Source of the DNA: Deltaproteobacteria bacterium
Lineage (GTDB): Bacteria > Myxococcota_A > Polyangia > Polyangiales > JADJMO01
NCBI GenBank assembly: GCA_022843175.1
Contig: JALHOE010000050.1
Coordinates: 1-44,560, forward strand
Direction of reading: 5' to 3'
DNA length: 44,560 nt
In this document: positions 32,280 to 39,451 of the stretch, piece after piece
Layout of the letters: the number at the start of each line of letters is the position of its first letter
How positions within the stretch are numbered: position 1 is the stretch's first letter
Notes under the pieces: model-generated
The model's database searches: none
The model's input: only the letters and a program-made list of their open reading frames with translations
Told to the model about the DNA's origin: nothing
Made by a program: the position numbers and the translations under genes

Positions 32280-33323
32280 ATGCGCGCGCTCCTTCTTGTG
32301 CTCCTGCTCGTCCACGGCGCGATTCACCTGATCGGCTTCTTCCGCCCGCATGGTCGCGTGGAGGCTTGGCTCTGGCTCGCGACGACTGTGCTGTTCCTGG
32401 CGACGGCGGTGCTCCTGCTCGCCTACCAGCCGGCGTTCTGGGTGGTGGCCGCCGTGGCGGTGGTCCTCTCGCAGGTGCTCATCGTGCAGCAGTGGCGCGA
32501 GGCGTGGGCCGGCACGCTGGCGAACGGCGTCATCGCGCTCGCCGCGCTCGTGGGCGGCGCGACTGCGCGGTTCGAGCAGCGGGTCGACGACGAAGCGCTC
32601 CAGCTCCTGTCCCACTGCGCGGACAGGACGCCGGTGCGCGCGTCGGAGCTCGCCCTCCTGCCGCGCCCGGTCGCCCGCTGGCTCGAGGTGTCGGGAGTCG
32701 TCGGCCAACCGCGCGCGTCGACGGTGCGGCTCCGCCAACGCGGCGAGCTGCGCACCGAACCCGACGCAGCGTGGATGCCCGCGCGCGCGGTGCAGTACTT
32801 CTCGGTGAGCGAGCCCGGCTTCGTGTGGAAGGTCGACGTCACGATGATGCGCGTGCTCCCCGTGATCGGCCGCGACAAGTACGCGGGTGGCCAGGGGTTC
32901 ATGCTGATCAGGGCGGGCGCGCTGATCAACGTGGCCAACGCGCGCGGTCCGGCGATCGATCAGGGCGCGATGCTCCGCTACCTCGGCGAGATCGTGTGGT
33001 TCCCCTCGGCGGCGCTCGCGCCGTACCTCGCGTGGGAGTCGATCGACGACTCGCATGCGCGCGCGACGATGCGTCATCGCGGCCTCGCGGTGTCGGGCGT
33101 CTTCGCCTTCGACGAGCGGGGCCGCGTCGCGTCGTTCTCGGCGGAGCGATACCTCGGCGACAAGCTCGAGAAGTGGTTCGTCCCCATCTCCGAGTGGAGG
33201 GTCATCCGCGGCGTCGAGGTGCCGGTGCGCGGCGACGTCGTGTGGAAGCTCTCGACCGGCGACTTCAACTACTACCGCTGGGAGATCCTCGACGTAGAGG
33301 CCAATCCCACAGAGATCTATTAG
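32280..33323 (+). CDS. Membrane protein of DUF6544 (DUF6920) type
   Basis: 347 residues from ATG at 32280. An N-terminal membrane part has about three helices (3-21, 28-48, 52-70; then GTLANGVIALAALVGGA). A long domain follows with no further helices, with landmarks LLPRPVARWLEVSGVVGQPR, LRQRGELRTEPDAAWMP, DVTMMRVLPVIGRDKYAGGQ, MLRYLGEIVWFPSAALAP and FNYYRWEILDVEANP. I recognise this as the conserved DUF6544 family, of unknown function. The stop codon TAG at 33321-33323 lies inside the target-site duplication of the MITE that follows, so the insertion just spared the reading frame. Confidence 0.8.
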   Translation: MRALLLVLLLVHGAIHLIGFFRPHGRVEAWLWLATTVLFLATAVLLLAYQPAFWVVAAVAVVLSQVLIVQQWREAWAGTLANGVIALAALVGGATARFEQRVDDEALQLLSHCADRTPVRASELALLPRPVARWLEVSGVVGQPRASTVRLRQRGELRTEPDAAWMPARAVQYFSVSEPGFVWKVDVTMMRVLPVIGRDKYAGGQGFMLIRAGALINVANARGPAIDQGAMLRYLGEIVWFPSAALAPYLAWESIDDSHARATMRHRGLAVSGVFAFDERGRVASFSAERYLGDKLEKWFVPISEWRVIRGVEVPVRGDVVWKLSTGDFNYYRWEILDVEANPTEIY

Positions 33324-33326
33324 AGC

Positions 33327-33556
33327 CAATGCCCTTCGGATAAGAGGACCGGTCGCCAGGGAGAGCTCACGCCAAGGCCGCCCGAGATTTATATGGGGCG
33401 CAGCCCATGGGTGCGCATCGACGGGTGCGCTGCATTTTGCGGCAACGACGTCTCGGCGAGCATCGGCAGACGGCTTCGCTCCCGGGCGTTCTTGGCGTGA
33501 GGCTCTTCTCCCTGGCGCCCGGTTTGTCGCTGCGCGGCGTTAACCGAACGGCATTG
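33327..33556. mobile_element. 230-bp MITE with IS4-family-like ends and 10-bp target-site duplication
   Basis: The left end CAATGCCCTTCGGATAAG (33327-33344) and the right end, read on the other strand, CAATGCCGTTCGGTTAAC (33556-33539) are terminal inverted repeats. They resemble the IS4-group terminus AATGCCGATCAGTTAAG. Directly outside lie CTATTAGAGC (33317-33326) and CTATTGGAGC (33557-33566), a 10-bp duplication with one mismatch; IS4-family elements duplicate 9-13 bp. The inverted repeat continues inward: CGCCAGGGAGA plus TCACGCCAAG around 33354-33375 pair with 33491-33517. No transposase fits inside, so this is a non-autonomous element or deletion remnant. The message could fold into one long hairpin. 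Confidence 0.75.
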
Positions 33557-33685
33557 CTATTGGAGCCTGCTAGATCCTAAGGCGCAGGGTCTGCGTGGGC
33601 GCGCAAAGCTCGCGCAGGCGAGCGCGCACGCGTTCCCCCGGCTCGGCAATTCCCGCCGGGCGCGGGGCTTGCTCACTGCGCGTTC

Positions 33686-34774
33686 ATGCACTGGATCCGT
33701 GGACGGGTCGCACGGCAGGCCCACGTCGCGCTCCCCGAGGGGACGGTCGAGGAGGAGTTCGCGCGCCGCGGCTTCTTCGGTCGCACGTCGCACCTTTATC
33801 GCACGCATTCTCCCTGCAATTGGACGCGGATCGAGGGCGATCTCCGTCCGGTGGCGCTCGCACCGCGCGTCGAGCTCGGCGATTGGATCGAGGGTCGAGT
33901 CTCGCTGCTCGGCAACGACGACGTCGACATCGGGCTCAGCCGGCTCCAGGGCCAGATGCCCTACGCGTTCCGCAACGCAGACGGCGACGAGCTGCTCTTC
34001 GTCCACGCCGGCGAGGGCTCGGTCGAGACCGACTTCGGCGTGATGGCCTACGAGGCGGGCGACTACCTCTTGTTCCCCCGCGGCGCCGCGTATCGCCTCG
34101 CCGCGCGCGCACCCTCTACCTTCCTCACGATCGAGTCGCGCGACGAGCTCGAGATCCCCGATCGCGGACCGCTCGGGCGCCACGCGCTGTTCGACCTCGA
34201 CGTGCTCGAGGTGCCGACGCCGCTCACCGCCGCGCCGCGCGATCCGCGCGACGAGTGGCTGCTCAAGGTGCAGCGCCGCGGTCGGATCACGACCATCGCC
34301 TACCCCCACGACCCGTTCGACGCCGTCGGTTGGAAGGGCGACCTCGCGCCCCTCCGGCTCGCGATGCGCGACATCCGCCCGGTGATGAGCGAGCGCTACC
34401 ACCTGCCGCCGAGCGCGCACACCACGTTCCTCGCGCGCAACGTGGTGGTGTGCTCGTTCCTGCCGCGCGGGCTCGAGACGGGAGACGAAGCGGCGCTGAA
34501 GGTGCCGTTCTTCCACTCCAACATCGACTTCGACGAGGTCATCTTCTATCACGCGGGCGACTTCTTCAGCCGCGCCGGTATCGCGCCGGGGATGCTCACG
34601 TTCCATCCGCAGGGCATCCACCACGGGCCGAACCCGCGCGCCGTCGAGGCGAGCAAGCACAAGACGCGGACCGAGGAGCAGGCGGTGATGATCGACACCC
34701 GCATGCCGCTCGATCTGTTCGAGGCCGACTTCGCGGTGAAGGACTACGAGTACTCATGGACGAGGGACGCATGA
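33686..34774 (+). CDS. hmgA: Homogentisate 1,2-dioxygenase
   Basis: 362 residues from ATG at 33686. Cupin fold with the iron ligands in PFFHSNIDFDEVIFYHAGDF (His277, Glu284) and FHPQGIHHGP (His312 or His313). The N-terminal cupin half contains MPYAFRNADGDELLFVHAGE and FPRGAAYRL. The enzyme opens the ring of homogentisate to maleylacetoacetate with oxygen, the central step of tyrosine and phenylalanine breakdown. It is shorter than eukaryotic forms (about 445) and close to the compact bacterial ones. The HPPD gene follows with an ATGA overlap, which makes the assignment firm. Genes for the two later steps are not in this window. Confidence 0.95.
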   Translation: MHWIRGRVARQAHVALPEGTVEEEFARRGFFGRTSHLYRTHSPCNWTRIEGDLRPVALAPRVELGDWIEGRVSLLGNDDVDIGLSRLQGQMPYAFRNADGDELLFVHAGEGSVETDFGVMAYEAGDYLLFPRGAAYRLAARAPSTFLTIESRDELEIPDRGPLGRHALFDLDVLEVPTPLTAAPRDPRDEWLLKVQRRGRITTIAYPHDPFDAVGWKGDLAPLRLAMRDIRPVMSERYHLPPSAHTTFLARNVVVCSFLPRGLETGDEAALKVPFFHSNIDFDEVIFYHAGDFFSRAGIAPGMLTFHPQGIHHGPNPRAVEASKHKTRTEEQAVMIDTRMPLDLFEADFAVKDYEYSWTRDA

Positions 34775-35796
34775 AGAGCAGCAATCCGTTGGACATCCTC
34801 GGTCTCGCGTTCGTCGAGCTCGCGAGCCCCACGCCGTCCGAGGTGGAGGCGCTCCTTCACTCCTTCGGCTTCTCGCGCACCCACGAGCACGGCCGTCGCG
34901 AGGTCGAGCTGTATCGCCAGCACAACATCAACCTGCTCCTCACGCGGGAGCACGGCAGCCACGCCCACGGCTTCGCCGAGATGCACGGCCCGTCGATCAG
35001 CGCGATCGGCCTCCGTGTGTCCAACGCGCCGCTCGCGCAGGAGCTCGCCGTGCGCCTCGGCGCCGAGGCCATCCCCCACGGCCTCGGCACGTCGATCGAC
35101 GCACCGGCCGTGATCGGCATCGGCGGGAGCCTCATCTACTTCGTCGAGGACAGCTGGGTCTCGCGGCTGCTCGTGCCCCACCGCGAGCCGCTGATCGTCC
35201 CGAGCAAGGGCTTCCTCACGATCGATCACCTCACCAACAACGTGCACAACGGCACGCTCGGGCGGTGGGCGAAGTTCTACAAGGGCATCTTCGGCTTCAC
35301 CGAGATCCGCAGCTTCGACATCCGTGGCGAGCGCACCGGCCTCTACTCCTACGCGCTCCGCTCGCCGTGCGGCACCTTCTCCATCCCGATCAACGAGGGC
35401 AAGGAGTCCGCGTCGCAGATCGAGGAGTATCTCCGCGAGTATCGCGGGCCGGGCGTGCAGCACCTCGCCTTCCTCACCCACGACATCGTCTCGTCGATCG
35501 ACGCGCTCGAGGGCAAGGTCCCGATGCTCGACATCGAGCCCGACTACTATCGCGAGGTGTTCGCGCGGGTGCCGGGCGTGCGCGAGGACCCCGCGAAGAT
35601 TCGCGAGCGGAGCATCCTCGTCGACGGCGACGCCGAGGGATACCTGCTGCAGATCTTCACCAAGAACCTGCTCGGCCCGATCTTCATCGAGCTGATTCAG
35701 CGCGAGAACCACCTCTCGTTCGGCGAGGGCAACTTCGGCGCCCTGTTCCGCTCCATCGAGCGCGATCAAGAGCGCAGAGGCGTATTCTCGACGTGA
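34771..35796 (+). CDS. hpd: 4-Hydroxyphenylpyruvate dioxygenase
   Basis: 341 residues from ATG at 34771, which overlaps the hmgA stop; an ATG at 34756 is also in frame. Two vicinal-oxygen-chelate domains are present. The C-terminal one carries the iron ligands His153 (TIDHLTNNV), His231 (GVQHLAFLTHD) and Glu307 (FIELIQR). Other HPPD hallmarks are RWAKFYKGIFGFTEIRSFDI, IPINEGKESASQIEEYL and the C-terminal GEGNFGALFRSIE. It converts 4-hydroxyphenylpyruvate to homogentisate, the substrate of the preceding gene product. The next gene starts within its stop codon. Confidence 0.96.
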   Translation: MKSSNPLDILGLAFVELASPTPSEVEALLHSFGFSRTHEHGRREVELYRQHNINLLLTREHGSHAHGFAEMHGPSISAIGLRVSNAPLAQELAVRLGAEAIPHGLGTSIDAPAVIGIGGSLIYFVEDSWVSRLLVPHREPLIVPSKGFLTIDHLTNNVHNGTLGRWAKFYKGIFGFTEIRSFDIRGERTGLYSYALRSPCGTFSIPINEGKESASQIEEYLREYRGPGVQHLAFLTHDIVSSIDALEGKVPMLDIEPDYYREVFARVPGVREDPAKIRERSILVDGDAEGYLLQIFTKNLLGPIFIELIQRENHLSFGEGNFGALFRSIERDQERRGVFST

Positions 35797-36422
35797 ACGT
35801 CATGGCGCTACCGCGACGAAACTCGCCGGTGGCGACCCTCTGCTTCACGACGTTCGCGATCGGCTTCGCGATCGCCGCGATCCGCCCGCTGTTCCCGCGC
35901 GCGTGGCTGCTCGAGCACGTGCCGACGGCGCTCGCGGTGCCGTTGATGGTCTACCTCGTGCGCAAGCGGATCCTCTCGGACCGTTCGCTCGTGCAGATCA
36001 CGCTGTTCGGGCTGCTCCACCTCTACGGCGCCCACTACACCTACGCCAACACGCCGCTCGGCTTCGCGCTCCGCGACGCGCTCGAGCTGTCGCGCAACCA
36101 CTACGACCGCATCGTCCACTTCGCCTCGGGGGTGCTCCTGCTCCGACCGTTCCGCGAGCTCGCGTTCCCCGAGGACCATCGCAGCACCACCGGCCGCGAG
36201 CTCGCGATCAGCGTGTGCATCATCGGCGCGATCGCCCTCGCCTACGAGCAGCTCGAGTGGCTGACGGCGATCATGGTCGATCCCGCCGCCGGCACGGCAT
36301 TCTTGGGCACTCAGGGCGACGACTGGGATGCGCAGAAGGACGCCACCGCGGCCACGCTCGGGGCGCTCCTCGCGCTCCCGTTCGAGCACCGTATGCTGAG
36401 GGAGGACGATGCGCGGCTTTAA
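35793..36422 (+). CDS. YjdF-like integral membrane protein (DUF2238)
   Basis: 209 residues if started at GTG 35793, which overlaps the hpd stop (GTGA); ATG at 35802 is the alternative. Several membrane helices are visible (about 15-33, 37-55, 64-78, 103-120, 138-156, 180-198). Family landmarks are the segments GLLHLYGAHYTYANTPLG, SRNHYDRIVHFASGVLL, AYEQLEWLTAIMVDP and FLGTQGDDWDAQKDATAATLGA, all matching YjdF/DUF2238. Its function is unknown; conserved His, Tyr, Glu and Asp within the membrane suggest an enzyme or carrier. The position in a tyrosine operon may be incidental. Confidence 0.87.
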   Translation: MNVMALPRRNSPVATLCFTTFAIGFAIAAIRPLFPRAWLLEHVPTALAVPLMVYLVRKRILSDRSLVQITLFGLLHLYGAHYTYANTPLGFALRDALELSRNHYDRIVHFASGVLLLRPFRELAFPEDHRSTTGRELAISVCIIGAIALAYEQLEWLTAIMVDPAAGTAFLGTQGDDWDAQKDATAATLGALLALPFEHRMLREDDARL

Positions 36423-37224
36423 GCGAGAGAAGCACTTGTCGACGTGGCGCCAGATGGCGCTCCACGCGTGGCGGGGGCCGGGCGATCCGAGCGTGTACGG
36501 CACGCTCGAGATCGACGCCGGGGAGGCGCGCGACGTGGTCCGCGAGCTGCGACAGCAGAGCGGGCGGCGCGTCACGATCACCCACCTCGTCGGCCGCGCC
36601 ATCGCCCTCGCCCTCCGCGAGAGGCCCGAGGTCAACGCGATCATCCGCTTCGGGCAGCTCTACCGGCGGGACTCGATCGACGTGTTCTTCCAGGTCGCCT
36701 TCGAGGGCGGCGAGGACCTCAACGGCGCGAAGATCGCCGACGCCGACCAGAAGACCGCCGTCGAGCTCGCCGCCGAGCTGGAAGAAGCCGCGCGCGCGGT
36801 TCGCGAGCGCAAGACCGCCGGCGTGAAGACCGCGCGCCGCTTCAAGAGCATCCCCCGCGCGCTCACGGGCACGCTGCTCCGCGCGACCACCTTCGTCACC
36901 TACGATCTCGGGGTCGACCTCTCGCGCTTCGGCGTGCCCTACGACGCGTTCGGCACGGTGATGATCACCAACGTCGGGTCGTTCGGTCTCTCGAGCGGCC
37001 TCGCGCCGCTGCTCCCCTTCTCACGCTGTCCGATCATCCTCCTGCTCGGCGAGATCGGCGACCGTCCGGTGGTACGCGACGGCGCGGTCGTCGCCCGGCC
37101 GATCCTGCCGATCGGCGTCACCTTCGATCACCGCCTCATCGACGGATTCCAGGCCGGGAAGATGGCGGCGCGGTTCAAGGAGATCCTCGAGCACCCACGC
37201 GCGGCGCTCGCCGCCGAGCTGTAG
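36409..37224 (+). CDS. Stand-alone 2-oxoacid dehydrogenase acyltransferase (E2) catalytic domain
   Basis: 271 residues, overlapping the previous gene by 14 bases. The whole length aligns with the catalytic domain of dihydrolipoamide acyltransferases. Landmarks are ITHLVGRAIALALRERPEVN, the substrate strand GTVMITNVGSFG and the active-site motif DHRLIDG with His241 and Asp245. The lipoyl domain and the peripheral subunit-binding domain of true E2 proteins are missing, so it cannot by itself act in a dehydrogenase complex. It probably transfers an acyl group from CoA to something else, chloramphenicol-acetyltransferase-like. No E1 or E3 gene is nearby. Confidence 0.88.
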   Translation: MRGFKREKHLSTWRQMALHAWRGPGDPSVYGTLEIDAGEARDVVRELRQQSGRRVTITHLVGRAIALALRERPEVNAIIRFGQLYRRDSIDVFFQVAFEGGEDLNGAKIADADQKTAVELAAELEEAARAVRERKTAGVKTARRFKSIPRALTGTLLRATTFVTYDLGVDLSRFGVPYDAFGTVMITNVGSFGLSSGLAPLLPFSRCPIILLLGEIGDRPVVRDGAVVARPILPIGVTFDHRLIDGFQAGKMAARFKEILEHPRAALAAEL

Positions 37225-37270
37225 CGCGGAAACCCTCCCTCGCGGTCTTTACACCCTCTACCCTGGCGCG

Positions 37271-37837
37271 ATGGAGCGGCGGCGGTTTCTCCGCAGCGCG
37301 GTCGCGTGGGGGGTGTCCTCCGCGGCCGTCGTCGCGTCGTTCGTTCGCGTGCTCGACTACGACCGGTCGGATCGGCGGATCGGGCACATGCGCGCGCTCG
37401 CGGCGTGGGAGGTCGCGGTGGTCGACGCGCTCGCCGAGCGGCTGTGCGCGGCGGACGTGGCGTACGGTGAGCTCGGCGCACCGCCCACGCCGCGCGAGTG
37501 CGAGGTCGTCGCGTTCGTCGATTCGTTCGTCGCCGCGTCCGAGCCCGCGATCGCGCGCGAGCTCCACGCGGCGTTCGGCGCCGTCGAGCACGCGTTCCCG
37601 ATGTTGATCCGCTCGCCGCGGCGGTTCTCGCGGCTGTCCGAAGCCGACCGCGATCGCGTCCTCGCAGCGATGGAGAGCTCCTCGTTCGAGCTCGTGCGCG
37701 GGTGTTTCGCGGGGGTGAAGTCGCTCGTGATGATGGGCTACTACCGGGACCCGCGGACGTGGGGCGTGCTCGGCTACGACGGGCCGCTCGTCGCGCGCCC
37801 CGCCGGCGGCTGGGTGCCGCTGCGGCACAAGCCATGA
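37271..37837 (+). CDS. Tat-exported small subunit of a GMC oxidoreductase (gluconate 2-dehydrogenase subunit 3-like)
   Basis: 188 residues. The N-terminus MERRRFLRSAVAWGVSSAAV is a twin-arginine signal (RRRFLRS). The rest is helical, with ALAAWEVAVVDALAERLCAA and a C-terminal stretch VKSLVMMGYYRDPRTWGVLG, which matches the subunit-3 family of periplasmic gluconate-type dehydrogenases (the G-Y-Y-x-D/S-P-x-x-W motif). The gene overlaps the oxidoreductase gene by ATGA. The small subunit provides the Tat signal for export of the large flavoprotein, which has none. The cytochrome c subunit of the classical three-part enzyme is absent here. Confidence 0.87.
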   Translation: MERRRFLRSAVAWGVSSAAVVASFVRVLDYDRSDRRIGHMRALAAWEVAVVDALAERLCAADVAYGELGAPPTPRECEVVAFVDSFVAASEPAIARELHAAFGAVEHAFPMLIRSPRRFSRLSEADRDRVLAAMESSSFELVRGCFAGVKSLVMMGYYRDPRTWGVLGYDGPLVARPAGGWVPLRHKP

Positions 37838-39297
37838 TCGTCTCCGGCCGCACCCTCGCGCACGACGTCACGATCGACGCGCCCGCATGCGTCGTCGGCA
37901 CCGGCGCGGGTGGCTCCGTGGTGCTGCGCGAGCTCGCGCGCGCCGGCCTCTCGCCGATCGGCCTCGAAGAGGGCCCCGATCATGGCGCCTTCGATCAACG
38001 CGAGGAGCGCATGCTCCCCGAGCTCTTTCAGGAGCACGGCGGCCGGATGACCGACGATCTCGGCATCACCGTGCTCGGCGGCCGCGGCCTCGGCGGCTCG
38101 ACGATCCACAACACCAACCTGTGCAAGCGCATCCCCCCCGAGGTGCTCGCGGAGTGGAAGAAGACGGTGAGCGGGCTCGACTCGGTGGGCTCGTCGTTCG
38201 ACGCCATCGAGCGCGACCTGTCGGTCTCGCCGATCCCCGAGGTCAACGCGAACAACGACATCCTCCGTCGCGGCGTCAACGCGCTCGGCTGGCGCGGCGG
38301 CCTCCTCTCGCACAACCGTGTCGGCTGCATCGGGAGCGGCTTCTGCGAGCTCGGCTGCGCGTACAACGCCAAGCAGAACGCGCGCAAGGTGCTGATCCCC
38401 GAGGCGCTCGAGCGCGGCGCACGGATCTACTGTGACGTCCGCGCGCTCCGGATTCAGCACGACGGCGCGGTCTCGGCGGTGATCGCGCGCGCGGCGTCGG
38501 GCGCGACGGTGACGATTCGCACCAAGGTGGTCGTCCTCGCCGGCAGCGCCGTCGGCAGCGCGGCGCTCGCGCTCGCGAGCAACGTCCCCGACCCGCACGT
38601 CCAGCAGGGTCAGTCGCTCCGCATCCATCCGGGCAGCGTGGTCGCCGGCGTGTTCGATCGCGACATCGACGGCTGGCGAGGAATCCCGCAGAGCTGGGAG
38701 TGCACCGAGCACCTCGACTTCCGCGAGGGCTCCGAGAAGCGCGTGTGGATCACCACGGCCTTCGCCCACCCGATCGGCACCGCGGTCACGCTGCCCGGCT
38801 TCGGCGCCGCGCACATGAAGATGATGCGCTCGTATCGCAAGCTCGCCGTCCTCACCGCGATGGTCCACGACCAAACGGCGGGTCGCGTGTACGTCGACGG
38901 CGAGCGCCCTCGCCTCCGCTACAAGATGCTCCCCAGCGACCGCGCGCAGATGACGCTCGGCCTGCGCGCGTGCGCGGAGATCCTCCTCGCGGCCGGCGCG
39001 CGCGAGGTGATGATCCCCGGCGTTCCACCGCGCACGGTGCGGCGCGCGTCCGAGCTCGCGTCCGTCGAGCCGCGGATGATCCCGCTGACCGCCGTCCACC
39101 CGATGGGCACCATGCGCATGGCCGATTCGCCCAGGAACGGTGTGGTGGGACCGACCGGCGAGCACCACCACTTGAAGGGGCTCTTCGTCGCAGACGGCTC
39201 GCTGTTCCCCACCAGCATCGGCGGCCCCCCGCAGATCTCGATCTACGCGTTCGCGCTCCACGTAACCCCCCACATCATCGCCGCCGCCCGCCGCTAA
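37834..39297 (+). CDS. GMC-family FAD oxidoreductase (gluconate/alcohol dehydrogenase-like large subunit)
   Basis: 487 residues. FAD binding: CVVGTGAGGSVVLRELA (motif 22-27) and VLGGRGLGGSTIHNTN. The C-terminal active-site block is VHPMGTMRMADSP (His422), followed by VADGSLFPTSIGGPPQISIY. Between them is a Cys cluster GCIGSGFCELGC (Cys165, Cys171, Cys175), seen in the branch of GMC dehydrogenases that carries an iron-sulfur or disulfide element. It oxidises an alcohol or sugar-type substrate, likely in the periplasm through co-export with the Tat subunit. The substrate is not predictable. The stop codon TAA at 39295-39297 lies in the first unit of a tandem repeat. Confidence 0.92.
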   Translation: MIVSGRTLAHDVTIDAPACVVGTGAGGSVVLRELARAGLSPIGLEEGPDHGAFDQREERMLPELFQEHGGRMTDDLGITVLGGRGLGGSTIHNTNLCKRIPPEVLAEWKKTVSGLDSVGSSFDAIERDLSVSPIPEVNANNDILRRGVNALGWRGGLLSHNRVGCIGSGFCELGCAYNAKQNARKVLIPEALERGARIYCDVRALRIQHDGAVSAVIARAASGATVTIRTKVVVLAGSAVGSAALALASNVPDPHVQQGQSLRIHPGSVVAGVFDRDIDGWRGIPQSWECTEHLDFREGSEKRVWITTAFAHPIGTAVTLPGFGAAHMKMMRSYRKLAVLTAMVHDQTAGRVYVDGERPRLRYKMLPSDRAQMTLGLRACAEILLAAGAREVMIPGVPPRTVRRASELASVEPRMIPLTAVHPMGTMRMADSPRNGVVGPTGEHHHLKGLFVADGSLFPTSIGGPPQISIYAFALHVTPHIIAAARR

Positions 39298-39423
39298 CCT
39301 CACGCGCCGCCAACCGCGCGCGCCGCCCACCACGCGCGCCGACAACCAGGCGCGCCGCCAACCACGCGCGCCGCCAACCACGCGCGCCGCCAACCTCGCG
39401 CGCCGCCAACCAGGCGCGCGCGT
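39296..39423. repeat. Eight tandem units of a 16-bp repeat
   Basis: Eight 16-bp units with consensus AACCACGCGCGCCGCC run without gaps from 39296 to 39423. Units 5 and 6 are identical; the others differ mostly in one to three positions, usually base 5 or 6, and the last is degenerate. GGCGCGCC palindromes appear where base 6 is G. The array starts inside the stop codon of the GMC gene and ends 28 bases before the convergent gene's stop, so it fills the space where transcription from both sides must end. Confidence 0.9.
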
Positions 39424-39451
39424 CAGCGAGCGTCTAACCTGCAGGAACGCC

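Noticed and set aside
33327-33556. The inverted-repeat region as an integron attC site or 6S/SRP RNA
   Set aside because: There is no matching R/L core pair or known RNA signature, while the flanking duplication and IS4-like ends explain it as an insertion.
39296-39423. The 16-bp array as a CRISPR
   Set aside because: Units are contiguous with no unique spacers and no cas genes are present.
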